Source of the DNA: Duganella alba | Lineage (GTDB): Bacteria > Pseudomonadota > Gammaproteobacteria > Burkholderiales > Burkholderiaceae_D | DNA length: 64,000 nt | NCBI RefSeq assembly: GCF_009674495.1 | Contig: NZ_WKJN01000001.1 | Span: 364,943 to 428,942, forward strand | Direction of reading: 5' to 3' | Shown: positions 36,934 through 46,162 of the stretch, in pieces | How positions within the stretch are numbered: position 1 is the stretch's first letter | How the letters are laid out: each line of letters starts with the position of its first letter | Notes under the pieces: model-generated | What the model saw: only the letters and a program-made list of their open reading frames with translations | Database searches by the model: none | Told to the model about the DNA's origin: nothing | Program-made: the position numbers and the translations under genes

Positions 36934-39900
36934 ATGCTGAACTCCCTGGCCCGCTACCTGTTCCTGATCTTTGCCCTGACGCTGACAAGCAGCGCGGCCG
37001 GAGCTGCGCTGGTGCTGGACGGGCAGCGTAGCCAGCTGGAAGCCTGGCCCTTCGTCAAGGTGATGACCGACGCCGGCGGCAAGCTGACGCCAGCGCAGGC
37101 GCTGGCCGCCGAACAGGGCTACGCCGCGCCGGATTCCGCCTACGCCACGCTGGGCGTGCAAAAAGACGTGGTCTGGCTGCGCATCCCGGTATGGGCGCCG
37201 GCCGCCGTCGACAGCGAATGGGTACTCAGCATCGATTACGCGGTGCTCAACCGCGTCGATGTCTACGTGGCCAGCGCCGGCCGCATCACCGGCCACCAGG
37301 TGGTCGGCAATCTGCAACCGGAACCGCCCGGCGCGCCGCGCAGCCGCGTGCCGGCCGTCGTGCTGCACCTGACGCCGGGCGCCGAACAGGTGCTGCTGCT
37401 GCGCGTCGAGAACATCGGCACCATGATTCTGCCCATCTCGCTGTCGCGTCCCGCCATCTTCCACGGCGACGCGCTGGGCGAGCAGATGCTGCAAGGCGTG
37501 CTGACCGGCCTGAGTCTGTGCCTGCTGCTGTACGGCCTTGCGCAATGGATCACGCTGCGCGAACCGCTGTACGGCAAGTTCGCGCTGCTGGTGGCGGGAA
37601 CCACGCTGTTTTCGATCGAATTCTTCGGACTGGGGAATCAATACCTGTGGAAGGACAACGTCTGGATGAACATCCATTCGGGCGGCCTGTTCGCGCTGAT
37701 GGCCGCCTGCGGCGCCTACCTGTTCGTCGAACAGGCGCTGGCCCGGCAGGGCATGGACCGCATCTTCAGCCGCCTGATGAAAGGCGGCGCCGCACTGTGC
37801 GTGCTCAGCGCCCTCGCCTACATCACCGACATCATGAGCGTGGAGACGCTGGTCATCATCGTCAGCACGCTGGGCGTGATGCCGATGCTGCTTGGCCTGC
37901 CGGGCGCCTACTTCCGCGCGCGGCGCGGCGACTCGGTCGGCATCTACTTCCTGGTTGGCTGGGGCGTCAGCTTTTCCGCCTCGGCGATACTGAGCCAGGT
38001 CATCGGCGGCAAGGTCGAGGCCAACTTCTGGACCATGCATTCGCTACAGTTCGGGAATATGTTCGACATGCTGGTGTTCACCCGCATCCTCGGCCTGCGC
38101 ACCAAGGCCATGCAGACCGCCATGCTGCGCGCCGAGGAAGCCACGCGCACCAAGTCGGAATTCCTGGCCCACATGAGCCACGAGATCCGCACGCCGATGA
38201 ACGCCATCATCGGCATGAGCCGTCTGGCGCTGATGACCGAGCCGAACGCCAAGCTGCAGAACTACCTCGGTAAGATTCTCGGCGCCGGCGAACATCTGCT
38301 GGCCGTCATCAACGATATCCTCGACTTTTCCAAGATCGAAGCCGGCAAGCTGGGACTGGAGTCCGCGCCGTTCGCATTGCAGGAAATGCTGGACCACCTG
38401 GCCAGCCTGACCATCATCAAATCCGACGCCGCGCGCGTGGAACTGAAAATGCGCGTTGACGACAGCGTGCCGCCGCGCCTGGTCGGCGATCCGCTGCGAC
38501 TCAGCCAGGTGCTGATCAACCTGACCAGCAACGCCGTCAAGTTCACTGAACGCGGCGAGATCAACGTCGGCGTAGAGCTGGTGGAGCGGGCCGACGACAC
38601 CGTGGCGCTGCGCTTCTCGGTCAAGGATACCGGCATCGGCATGCGGCCGTCGCAGGTGGCGGGCCTGTTCCAGTCGTTCAACCAGGCCGGCGTGACCACC
38701 ACGCGCCAATACGGCGGCACCGGCCTTGGCCTGAGCATCTCGCGCCAGCTGGTGGAGCTGATGGGCGGCGCCATCCAGGTCAGCAGCGCGCCGGGCGTCG
38801 GCAGCCAGTTCAGCTTCATCATCCGCCTCGGCATTGCCGACGACGCGGCCGCGCCGGTGGACTGGCCGCTGGCGCCGCAACAGCCGCCGCACACGCCGCA
38901 CCGCCAGTCCGGCGCCGGCTTCGCCATGCGCGACCTGTCGGCGCTGGACGGCGCGCGCATCCTGCTGGTGGAGGACAACGCCAACAACCGCGAAGTGGCG
39001 CTGGACTTCCTGTCCGCCGCCCGCATGCGGATCGACGTCGCCGAACACGGCGCCGAAGCGCTGCGCATGGTGGACCACACCGACTACGACCTGGTGCTGA
39101 TGGACGTGCAGATGCGCGAGATGGACGGCCTGACCGCCACGCGCCAGATCCGCGCCATGCCGCGCCACGCGCACCTGCCCATCGTCGCCATGACCGCCTA
39201 CGCCATGGCCGGCGACCGTGACAAGAGCCTTGCCGCCGGCATGAACGACCACGTCACCAAGCCTATCGTGCCGGAACAGCTGTTCCGTACCCTGATCAAG
39301 TGGCTGCCGGCGGAACAACTGGCTGAACGCCGTGCCCAGGCCAGCGCCGCCGTCCAGCATGTCGCCGCGGCCCGCCGCGCCGGCGTGGCCACCGGTGCGC
39401 CGCTGCCGATCATTCCCGGCGTAGACTGGCAACTTGCGCTGGAAAGCGTGGACCGCGAGCGCGAGCGCCTCGACAAGCGCCTGCGCGGCTTCGTCAACGA
39501 ATACCACGCCGCCGCGCAAACGGTGCGCGAGGCGGCCGCCGGCGGCCGCTACGAGCAACTGCACGACGTCACACACAATTTGAAATCGACCGCGGCCTAC
39601 ATTGGCGCCTTCCATCTGGCGGCGCAGGCGCAGGCGCTGGAACAGGCCTTGCGCAGTGAACGCGGCGATGGCGTGGCCGCGCTGGCGGCCGAACTGGCCG
39701 ATGGACTGGACCTGGTGCTGGCGGGCCTGCTGCAGATGGGCGAGCCGCCCGCATCGCCGCGCTATCGCAACGGCGACGCGACGCTGCTGATCGCGCGGCT
39801 GGAAGCCTGCCTGCGCGGCGACGATGCCCGCGCCGAAGACGTGTTGAGGGAACTGGCCGCACTGCCGCAGGTCATACGCCATACGCACCATCTGGCGGCG

Positions 39901-39999
39901 ATCCGGCGCGCGGTGGATGACATCGAATACCACACTGCACTGGCGCCGCTCGACGCGTTGGCGCGAACGCTGCAAAACGAACTGGAAGAAGACGCATGA
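36934..39999 (+). CDS. 7TMR-DISM hybrid sensor histidine kinase with receiver and HPt
   Basis: A 1021-residue phosphorelay kinase. A signal peptide and periplasmic DISM domain (to about 185) lead into seven membrane helices (about 190-390). Then come HisKA (MSHEIRTPMN, H416), HATPase (NLTSNAVKF, GTGLGLSIS), a receiver domain (LVEDNANNREVA, D724) and a C-terminal HPt domain (THNLKSTAAYIGA, H881). The order allows an internal His-Asp-His relay whose last step would pass phosphate to a separate receiver; the REC-GGDEF protein encoded next, with an ATGA overlap, is the obvious partner. ATG 36934 was preferred over 36904, which overlaps the upstream stop. Confidence 0.93.
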   Translation: MLNSLARYLFLIFALTLTSSAAGAALVLDGQRSQLEAWPFVKVMTDAGGKLTPAQALAAEQGYAAPDSAYATLGVQKDVVWLRIPVWAPAAVDSEWVLSIDYAVLNRVDVYVASAGRITGHQVVGNLQPEPPGAPRSRVPAVVLHLTPGAEQVLLLRVENIGTMILPISLSRPAIFHGDALGEQMLQGVLTGLSLCLLLYGLAQWITLREPLYGKFALLVAGTTLFSIEFFGLGNQYLWKDNVWMNIHSGGLFALMAACGAYLFVEQALARQGMDRIFSRLMKGGAALCVLSALAYITDIMSVETLVIIVSTLGVMPMLLGLPGAYFRARRGDSVGIYFLVGWGVSFSASAILSQVIGGKVEANFWTMHSLQFGNMFDMLVFTRILGLRTKAMQTAMLRAEEATRTKSEFLAHMSHEIRTPMNAIIGMSRLALMTEPNAKLQNYLGKILGAGEHLLAVINDILDFSKIEAGKLGLESAPFALQEMLDHLASLTIIKSDAARVELKMRVDDSVPPRLVGDPLRLSQVLINLTSNAVKFTERGEINVGVELVERADDTVALRFSVKDTGIGMRPSQVAGLFQSFNQAGVTTTRQYGGTGLGLSISRQLVELMGGAIQVSSAPGVGSQFSFIIRLGIADDAAAPVDWPLAPQQPPHTPHRQSGAGFAMRDLSALDGARILLVEDNANNREVALDFLSAARMRIDVAEHGAEALRMVDHTDYDLVLMDVQMREMDGLTATRQIRAMPRHAHLPIVAMTAYAMAGDRDKSLAAGMNDHVTKPIVPEQLFRTLIKWLPAEQLAERRAQASAAVQHVAAARRAGVATGAPLPIIPGVDWQLALESVDRERERLDKRLRGFVNEYHAAAQTVREAAAGGRYEQLHDVTHNLKSTAAYIGAFHLAAQAQALEQALRSERGDGVAALAAELADGLDLVLAGLLQMGEPPASPRYRNGDATLLIARLEACLRGDDARAEDVLRELAALPQVIRHTHHLAAIRRAVDDIEYHTALAPLDALARTLQNELEEDA

Positions 40000-40943
40000 A
40001 TCTGGTGGGGACGCAAAAGGTACTCGTCGCGGACGACGACACGGTGAATCGCCAGGTATTGGCGGAGCTGCTCAAGCCGGAATATACCGTGCTGCTGGCG
40101 AAGAACGGCGAACAGGCGCTGGAACGCGCCGCGCGCCACCTGCCCGACCTGATCCTGCTCGACGTGATGATGCCGGACATGGACGGCTACCAGGTGCTGC
40201 GCAGCCTGCGCGCCGACGAGCAGACCGCCAACATCGCGGTGATCTTCATTTCCGGCCTGGGCCGGCCGGAGGACGAGGCCATCGGCCTGAAGATGGGCGC
40301 CGCCGACTACATCGCCAAGCCGTTCAACGAGACCGTGGTGATGGCGCGCGTGGCGATGCAGTTGCAGATGGTGCGCCAGCGCCGCATGCTGGAGCACCTG
40401 GCCCACGTCGATGGGCTGACCGAGCTGGCGAATCGCCGCCGCTTCGACGAGGTATACGAAACCGAGTGGCAGCGCAGCCGCCGCAACGGCCGGCCGCTGT
40501 CGCTGGCGCTACTCGACATCGACTCCTTCAAGCAGTACAACGACCATTACGGCCATCCGGCCGGCGACCGCGCCCTGCGCGCCGTGGCCCGCGCCGTCTC
40601 GTCCGGCCTGCGCCGCCCGGCCGACCTGGCGGCGCGCTACGGTGGTGAGGAAGTGGTGCTGCTGATGCCGGACACCGAGGCGGCGCAGGCGCAGCAGGTG
40701 GTCAGCGCCATCTGCGCCGCGATCGCGGCCCTGCAGATCCAGCACGAGGCCTCGTCGGTCGCGCCAATGCTGACGGTGAGCGCCGGCGGCGCCACGCTGA
40801 ATGGCACGGCAGAGGAGAGTTGCAGCGACCTGTTTTGCGCCGCCGACACCCTGCTCTACCAGGCAAAGAAGGCAGGCCGCAACCGCGTGCTGTGGCGCGC
40901 GGCGGCGGCCGATTTACCGCCGCAGTCCGGCGCCCAGCCGTAA
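39996..40943 (+). CDS. Receiver-GGDEF diguanylate cyclase
   Basis: A 315-residue response regulator. The receiver domain (1-120) has D56 in LLDVMMPDMDG and K108; the GGDEF domain (135-300) has FDEVYET, LLDIDSFKQYND and the active-site motif GGEEV (216-220). The inhibitory I-site RPAD (207-210) lies exactly five residues before it, as in product-inhibited cyclases. Val in place of the usual Phe at the last motif position is uncommon but need not abolish activity. The gene overlaps the hybrid kinase gene by four bases. Its 3' end overlaps the convergent glycerate kinase gene by 30 bases. Confidence 0.92.
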   Translation: MNLVGTQKVLVADDDTVNRQVLAELLKPEYTVLLAKNGEQALERAARHLPDLILLDVMMPDMDGYQVLRSLRADEQTANIAVIFISGLGRPEDEAIGLKMGAADYIAKPFNETVVMARVAMQLQMVRQRRMLEHLAHVDGLTELANRRRFDEVYETEWQRSRRNGRPLSLALLDIDSFKQYNDHYGHPAGDRALRAVARAVSSGLRRPADLAARYGGEEVVLLMPDTEAAQAQQVVSAICAAIAALQIQHEASSVAPMLTVSAGGATLNGTAEESCSDLFCAADTLLYQAKKAGRNRVLWRAAAADLPPQSGAQP

Positions 40944-42059
40944 GGTCTCGGCGATATTGCGCGCCGCGCTGCGCACGTTGGCGGCGGCGGCGGCCATCGC
41001 CTCCTCCACCGTGCACGGACGGCTGACCGAGCCGAACACCGCGTTGATGCCGTGTTCATGCACCGCCGCCGCGCCGGCGCCCAGGCCGCCGGCAATCGCG
41101 ATCACCGGCTTGCCATGGCGCTGCGCCACGCGCGCCACGCCGACCGGCGTCTTGCCGTGGATAGTCTGGCCGTCGATGCGGCCTTCGCCGGTAATGACAA
41201 GGTCCGCATCGGCCACCGCCGCATCCAGGCCCACCGCATCGGTAACGATTTCGCTGCCGGGACGCAGGCTGCCGCCCAGGAACGCCAGCATGGCCGCGCC
41301 AATGCCGCCGCCGGCGCCGGCGCCCGGCACGTTGGCCACGTCCTGCCCCAGGTCGCGCGCGATCACTGCCGCATAATGACGCAGGTTGTCGTCCAGCCGC
41401 GCCACCATTTCCAGCGTCGCGCCCTTTTGCGGGCCGAAGATGGCGGAAGCGCCCTGTGGCCCCACCAGCGGGTTGCTGACATCGCAGGCGACGTCGAACA
41501 CGCATTCCTTGATGCGCGCATCGAGGCCGGACAAGTCGATGTGGTCCAGCATATTCAGCGCGCCGCCGCCCGGCGCCAGGTCGGCGCCGCAGCCGTCGAG
41601 CAGCCGGCCACCCAGCGCCTGCAGCATGCCGGCGCCGCCGTCGTTGGTGGCGCTGCCGCCGATGCCCAGCACGAAGCGGCGCGCGCCGGCGTTCAGCGCG
41701 TTCAATATCAGCTGACCGGTGCCGAAGCTGGTGGTGCGCAGCGGATTGCGCTGCGACGGCAGCACCAGTTCCAGGCCGCTGGCGGCGGCCATTTCAATCA
41801 CCGCCGTCTGGCCGTCGCCCATCAAGCCATAGAAAGCCGATACCGGCTGCCCCAGCGGCCCGGTGACCTGCAAGGCCACCAGCTTGCCGCCGCTGGCGTC
41901 GATCATGGCCTGTACCGTGCCTTCGCCGCCGTCCGCCACGGGCAGCTTGTGGTATTCGGCGTCGGGGAAGATTTCGCGGAAACCGGCTTCGATCTCGTTG
42001 GCCACCGCCATCGCCGTCAGGCTCTCCTTGAACGAATCCGGTGCTATCACTATTTTCAT
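40914..42059 (-). CDS. Glycerate 2-kinase (GarK/GlxK family)
   Basis: A 381-residue glycerate kinase starting with the family hallmark VIAPDSFKESL, followed by PVADGGEGT, GIGGSATNDGG and VITGEGRIDGQT. It phosphorylates glycerate to 2-phosphoglycerate at the end of glucarate/galactarate or glyoxylate breakdown. The transporter gene lies nine bases upstream in the same direction and a CdaR-type regulator is divergent, the same arrangement of functions as the E. coli sugar-diacid pathway. Confidence 0.92.
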   Translation of the reverse strand: MKIVIAPDSFKESLTAMAVANEIEAGFREIFPDAEYHKLPVADGGEGTVQAMIDASGGKLVALQVTGPLGQPVSAFYGLMGDGQTAVIEMAAASGLELVLPSQRNPLRTTSFGTGQLILNALNAGARRFVLGIGGSATNDGGAGMLQALGGRLLDGCGADLAPGGGALNMLDHIDLSGLDARIKECVFDVACDVSNPLVGPQGASAIFGPQKGATLEMVARLDDNLRHYAAVIARDLGQDVANVPGAGAGGGIGAAMLAFLGGSLRPGSEIVTDAVGLDAAVADADLVITGEGRIDGQTIHGKTPVGVARVAQRHGKPVIAIAGGLGAGAAAVHEHGINAVFGSVSRPCTVEEAMAAAAANVRSAARNIAETLRLGAGLRR

Positions 42060-42068
42060 GTAAAACTC

Positions 42069-43394
42069 TTAGCGGTTGACCAGTTTTGCCGGCACGCGCA
42101 GCACCAGTATCGCGCCGATCAGCAGCACGCTCGACAGAATATACAGCGCCGAGTCGGTGCTGTTGGTCGCATCCTTGATCCAGCCCACCAGGAACGGGCT
42201 GACGAAACCGGCGATCTGGCCCAGCGAATTGATCAGCGCCAGGCCGCCCGCCGCCGCGGCGCTGCCCAGGAAGGCCGCCGGCAGGGACCAGAACTGCGCC
42301 AGCGCCGCCAGTGCGCCCATGGTCGCCATGCTTAAGCCGATCATGACGATCAGCGCATTGCTGGAGAAGTTGGCCGCCATCAGCAGGCCGACCAGGCCCA
42401 TGACCATCGGCAGCGACACGTGCAGGCGGCGTTCGCGGTGCTTGTCGGCCGAACGGCCGCTCCACACCATGAACACGGCAGCCGCCAGGTACGGGATGGC
42501 ACTCAGCCAGCCCACCGTCACCGCGCTCTCGAAGCCGAGCGACTTGATAATCGACGGCAGCCAGAAGTTAATCGCGTAGACGCCCATCTGGATGCAGAAG
42601 TAGATCACGCCCAGCATCCATACGCTGCCGTTGCCGATCACCGCGCCAAAGGTCTGGCCCACGTTGCTGGCGGCGGCGCGCTCCTGCTCATCGGCGGCAA
42701 GCGCGGCCTGCATGGCGGATTTTTCTTCGGCGCTCAACCACTTGGCCTGGGCGATGCCGTCGTTCAGGTACAGGTAGACGCCGACACCCAGCAGCACGGT
42801 CGGCACGCCCTGCAGCAGGAACAGCCACTGCCAGCCGGCCATGCCGCCCTGGCCGGCGGAGAAGTGCGACAGCATCCAGCCGGACACCGGACCGCCGATC
42901 AGGCCCGAAATCGGAATCGCCGACATGAACAGCGCCATCACCTGGCCGCGCTTCTGCGTCGGGAACCAGTGGGTGAAGTACAGCACCATGCCAGGGAAGA
43001 AGCCCGCTTCGGCGACGCCGGTGAAGAAGCGCAGCACATAGAACGAGGTGGGCGAATGCACGAACAGCATGCAGGCGGACAGGCCGCCCCACGCGATCAT
43101 CATCACCGAAATCCAGCGCCGCGCGCCGATTTTATGCAGGATCAGGTTACTCGGCACGCCGCTCAGCACATAGCCGATGAAGAAGATGCCGGCGCCCAGG
43201 CCGTAAACAGTATTGCTCAATTTGAGCGCGTCCAGCATTTCCAGCTTCGCAAAGCCGACGTTGACGCGGTCCAGGTAATTGAACAGGTAGCAGACAAAGA
43301 TGAACGGAATCAGGTGCCAGCTGGCCTTTTTATAGGCGCCGTCCAGGACGGACGCCGCCGGCCACGCTTGCGCCGAGGTGTTGGAATTGCTCAT
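42069..43394 (-). CDS. MFS transporter, anion:cation symporter family (sugar acid/glycerate)
   Basis: A 441-residue major facilitator with twelve helices. CYLFNYLDRVNVGFAKL at the N-terminus and AEAGFFPGMVLYFTHWFP are typical of the ACS group (GudP, GarP, tartrate and phthalate carriers). Co-transcription with glycerate kinase (9-base gap) and divergence from CdaR suggest glycerate, glucarate or a related acid as substrate. Confidence 0.87.
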   Translation of the reverse strand: MSNSNTSAQAWPAASVLDGAYKKASWHLIPFIFVCYLFNYLDRVNVGFAKLEMLDALKLSNTVYGLGAGIFFIGYVLSGVPSNLILHKIGARRWISVMMIAWGGLSACMLFVHSPTSFYVLRFFTGVAEAGFFPGMVLYFTHWFPTQKRGQVMALFMSAIPISGLIGGPVSGWMLSHFSAGQGGMAGWQWLFLLQGVPTVLLGVGVYLYLNDGIAQAKWLSAEEKSAMQAALAADEQERAAASNVGQTFGAVIGNGSVWMLGVIYFCIQMGVYAINFWLPSIIKSLGFESAVTVGWLSAIPYLAAAVFMVWSGRSADKHRERRLHVSLPMVMGLVGLLMAANFSSNALIVMIGLSMATMGALAALAQFWSLPAAFLGSAAAAGGLALINSLGQIAGFVSPFLVGWIKDATNSTDSALYILSSVLLIGAILVLRVPAKLVNR

Positions 43395-43523
43395 GCAGGT
43401 CTCCGATCTATTTTAATGATACCGCGATTATCTGGAATCGATCACAAAAAAGCATTGGACCAACGCCCGAATCTGGCCGCATCGCCTCCTCAATTATTGG
43501 GCGGATGCACTAAAATAGGCGCC
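43395..43523. promoter_or_regulatory. Divergent control region with a near-palindrome
   Basis: The gap between the transporter-kinase operon and the cdaR-type gene holds GC-x-TTGG-A-CCAA-x-GC at 43452-43466 (six of seven arm positions pair). Being midway between the two starts, it is a candidate CdaR operator, but the E. coli CdaR site is not well enough defined to compare by eye. Confidence 0.4.
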
Positions 43524-44621
43524 ATGGACATACTCAGCACGGAGCTGGCGCAGGATATCGTTACCCGCACCATGCGCATCATCCCCTATAACGTCAACGT
43601 CATGGACGCCAACGGCAGCATCATCGCCAGCGGCAATCCGGCCCGCATCGGCGAGCTGCATGCCGGCGCCCTGCTGGCGCTGGCCAAGAAACTGACGGTG
43701 GAAATCGACGACGCCAGCGCCAAAAACCTGCACGGCGCCCAGCCGGGCATCAATTTGCCGCTGACGGTGCACGGACAATTGTGCGGCGCGGTAGGCCTCA
43801 GTGGCGCACCGGACGACGTGCGCCAGTTCGGCGAACTGGTACGCTTGACCGCCGAAATGATCCTCGAACAGGCCCAGTTAACGGGCGAACTGCAGCGCGA
43901 TTCGCGCTACCGCGAAGCCTTCGTCCTCAACCTGATCAACGGTGAACACGCCAGCACGGCGGACCTCGGCGCATGGGCGCACCGCCTCGGCGTCAACTTC
44001 GAACGCAGCCACGCCGTCTATCTGCTGGAAGTCGACGAGGCCGACCTGCAGGCGCTGCAACTGCGCCTGCAAACCCGCGTGCCGTCGGCGCTGACGGCGG
44101 CGGCAGGCCCGCACGAACTGGCGATCCTCGATTTTCTCGACGGCGCCGGCCATGACCGGCAGCTGCACGCGCTGGCCGCCATCCTGCGCGAAATCTGCCC
44201 GCAGCCGCACACGCTCACCATGGGCATCGCGCTGCAGGGCATCGGCGGCGTGGCCACTTCCTACCAAAGCGCCAAGACGGCGGCGCGCATCGGTCGCAGC
44301 CGCCATCCGCAGCGCCGCCTGCACAGTTACTACGACCACTCGCTGCCTGTGCTGCTCGCCGGCCTGAACACCGGATGGCAGTCGGCGCAGCTGCGCGCGC
44401 CGATCGAAAAGCTCGGCAAGAACAAGGATATGTTGCAGCGCACACTGGAAGCCTGGTTCGCCCACGACGGCCACCCGGCCGCCACCGCCGAAGCGCTGCA
44501 CATCCACCGCAACACGCTGGACTACCGCCTGCGCCGCATCGGCGATATCACGGGCCTCGATCTGGCGCGGCTGGAAGACCGTTTTCTGCTCTACATTTCC
44601 GTGCTCTTGTCCAGTCAATGA
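43524..44621 (+). CDS. cdaR: Sugar-diacid regulator, CdaR family
   Basis: A 365-residue activator. The N-terminal diacid_rec domain (1-135; ELAQDIVTRTMRIIPYNVNVMD) binds sugar acids in CdaR; the C-terminal PucR-type HTH_30 (about 310-360; HIHRNTLDYRLRRIGDITGLD) binds DNA. It is divergent from a glycerate kinase-transporter pair, the expected targets. ATG 43524 matches the CdaR N-terminus; the long upstream in-frame reading runs antisense to the transporter gene. Confidence 0.92.
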   Translation: MDILSTELAQDIVTRTMRIIPYNVNVMDANGSIIASGNPARIGELHAGALLALAKKLTVEIDDASAKNLHGAQPGINLPLTVHGQLCGAVGLSGAPDDVRQFGELVRLTAEMILEQAQLTGELQRDSRYREAFVLNLINGEHASTADLGAWAHRLGVNFERSHAVYLLEVDEADLQALQLRLQTRVPSALTAAAGPHELAILDFLDGAGHDRQLHALAAILREICPQPHTLTMGIALQGIGGVATSYQSAKTAARIGRSRHPQRRLHSYYDHSLPVLLAGLNTGWQSAQLRAPIEKLGKNKDMLQRTLEAWFAHDGHPAATAEALHIHRNTLDYRLRRIGDITGLDLARLEDRFLLYISVLLSSQ

Positions 44622-44714
44622 AACTGAATGAAGCCATCTTATACACATAAAACAACAGGCTCGGAAATGCGTAAAACTTGCTGTATTATTCCCGCTTGCC
44701 CAAATAGCAGCCCA

Positions 44715-44728
44715 CAAGGCCGGCCTTG
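44715..44728. promoter_or_regulatory. Perfect 14-bp palindrome upstream of the APC permease
   Basis: CAAGGCCGGCCTTG reads the same on both strands and ends 37 bases before the TTG start. It may be an operator or, being in the likely 5' leader, part of an RNA hairpin. Confidence 0.5.
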
Positions 44729-44765
44729 GGCCACACGATAAAACACAAAAAGCACTGGAGCTATT

Positions 44766-46157
44766 TTGAGTATTTTTAGAACGAAGAATCTGGATGAAAT
44801 GATCGCCAACGCCGGCAAGCCCGGTGGCCTGGCAAAGGTACTGGGTCCTTTCGACCTGATCTTGATGGGCATCGGCGCCATCGTCGGCACTGGCATCTTC
44901 GTGCTGACCGGTACGGGCGCTGTCACCGCCGGCCCGGCGCTGACCTTGTCGTTCGTGGTGGCCGCCATCGCCTGTGGTTTCGCCGCGCTGTGCTACGCGG
45001 AATTCGCCTCCACCGTTCCGGTGGCCGGCTCCATCTACACCTACTCCTATGCCACGCTGGGCGAACTGGCCGCGTGGATGATCGGCTGGGACCTGCTGCT
45101 GGAATACGGCCTGGCCACGTCGGCCGTGTCGGTCGGCTGGTCGGGCTACTTCCAGTCGCTGATCTCCGGTTTCGGCATCCACCTGCCGGTGGAACTCACC
45201 GCGGCGCCCGGCGCCCTGCCCGGCGTGCATACGCTGATCAACCTGCCGGCGTTGTGCATCATGCTGCTGCTGACCGCCATGTTGAGCATCGGCGTGCGTG
45301 AATCGGCGCGCGTCAACAACATCATGGTGGTCATCAAGATCAGCGTGGTGCTGCTGTTTATCTTCGTCGGCGCGCGTCACGTCACGCCGGCCAACTGGCA
45401 CCCGTTCATGCCGTATGGCGTCAACGGCATGCTGGGCGCCTCGGCGCTGGTGTTCTTCGCCTTCATCGGCTTCGACGCCGTGACCTCGGCGGCGGAAGAA
45501 GTCAAACGTCCGGAACGCGATCTGCCGATCGGCATCATCGGTTCGCTGGCAGGCTGCACGATTCTGTACGTGATCGTCTCGGCCATCATGACCGGCATCG
45601 TGCCCTATAAAGAGTTCCTCGGCATCGACCACCCGGTCACGCTGGCGCTGCAAAAGGCGGGTGAAAACTGGTTCGCCGGCTTCGTCGACCTGGGCGCGAT
45701 CCTTGGCATGACCACCGTGATCCTGGTGATGGCCTACGGCCAGACCCGCATCATCTTCGCCATGTCGCGCGACGGCCTGCTGCCGAAACGCCTGTCGAAA
45801 GTGCACCCGCGCTTCCAGACGCCGTTCCTCGCCACCTGGATCGTCGGTATCGTCTTCGGCCTGATGGCCGCCGTGGTGCCGCTGAACGTGTTGAGCGAAC
45901 TGGTTAACATCGGCACGCTGGCGGCCTTCTCGCTGGTGTCGATCGCCGTCGTTATCCTGCGCAAGAAACGCCCTGACCTGAAACGCGCCTTCCGTTGCCC
46001 GGGCGTGCCGGTGGTGCCTGCGCTGGCGGTGATCTTCTGCGTCACGCTGATGTGCTACCTGAGCTGGGTCACCTGGGTTGCCTTCGGCATCTGGCTGGTG
46101 ATCGGCCTGGCGGTCTATTTCGGCTACGCCCGCAAGCACTCGCTGCTCAACAAGTAA
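44766..46157 (+). CDS. APC-family amino acid permease (cationic amino acid transporter-like)
   Basis: A 463-residue carrier with about twelve helices. GIGAIVGTGIFVLTG, VLMAYGQTRIIFAMSRDGLLP and the FIGFDAVTSAAEEVKRPERDLP segment match the YfnA/CAT group. The reading frame starts at TTG 44766; a GGAG lies six bases upstream, and no ATG closer than the conserved N-terminus exists. Use of TTG suggests modest translation. Cationic amino acid uptake is likely but not certain. Confidence 0.87.
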   Translation: MSIFRTKNLDEMIANAGKPGGLAKVLGPFDLILMGIGAIVGTGIFVLTGTGAVTAGPALTLSFVVAAIACGFAALCYAEFASTVPVAGSIYTYSYATLGELAAWMIGWDLLLEYGLATSAVSVGWSGYFQSLISGFGIHLPVELTAAPGALPGVHTLINLPALCIMLLLTAMLSIGVRESARVNNIMVVIKISVVLLFIFVGARHVTPANWHPFMPYGVNGMLGASALVFFAFIGFDAVTSAAEEVKRPERDLPIGIIGSLAGCTILYVIVSAIMTGIVPYKEFLGIDHPVTLALQKAGENWFAGFVDLGAILGMTTVILVMAYGQTRIIFAMSRDGLLPKRLSKVHPRFQTPFLATWIVGIVFGLMAAVVPLNVLSELVNIGTLAAFSLVSIAVVILRKKRPDLKRAFRCPGVPVVPALAVIFCVTLMCYLSWVTWVAFGIWLVIGLAVYFGYARKHSLLNK

Positions 46158-46162
46158 GTCCC

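Noticed and set aside
38044..39975. 643-codon minus-strand frame across the hybrid kinase
   Set aside because: Shadow frame; the kinase has all its catalytic boxes on the other strand.
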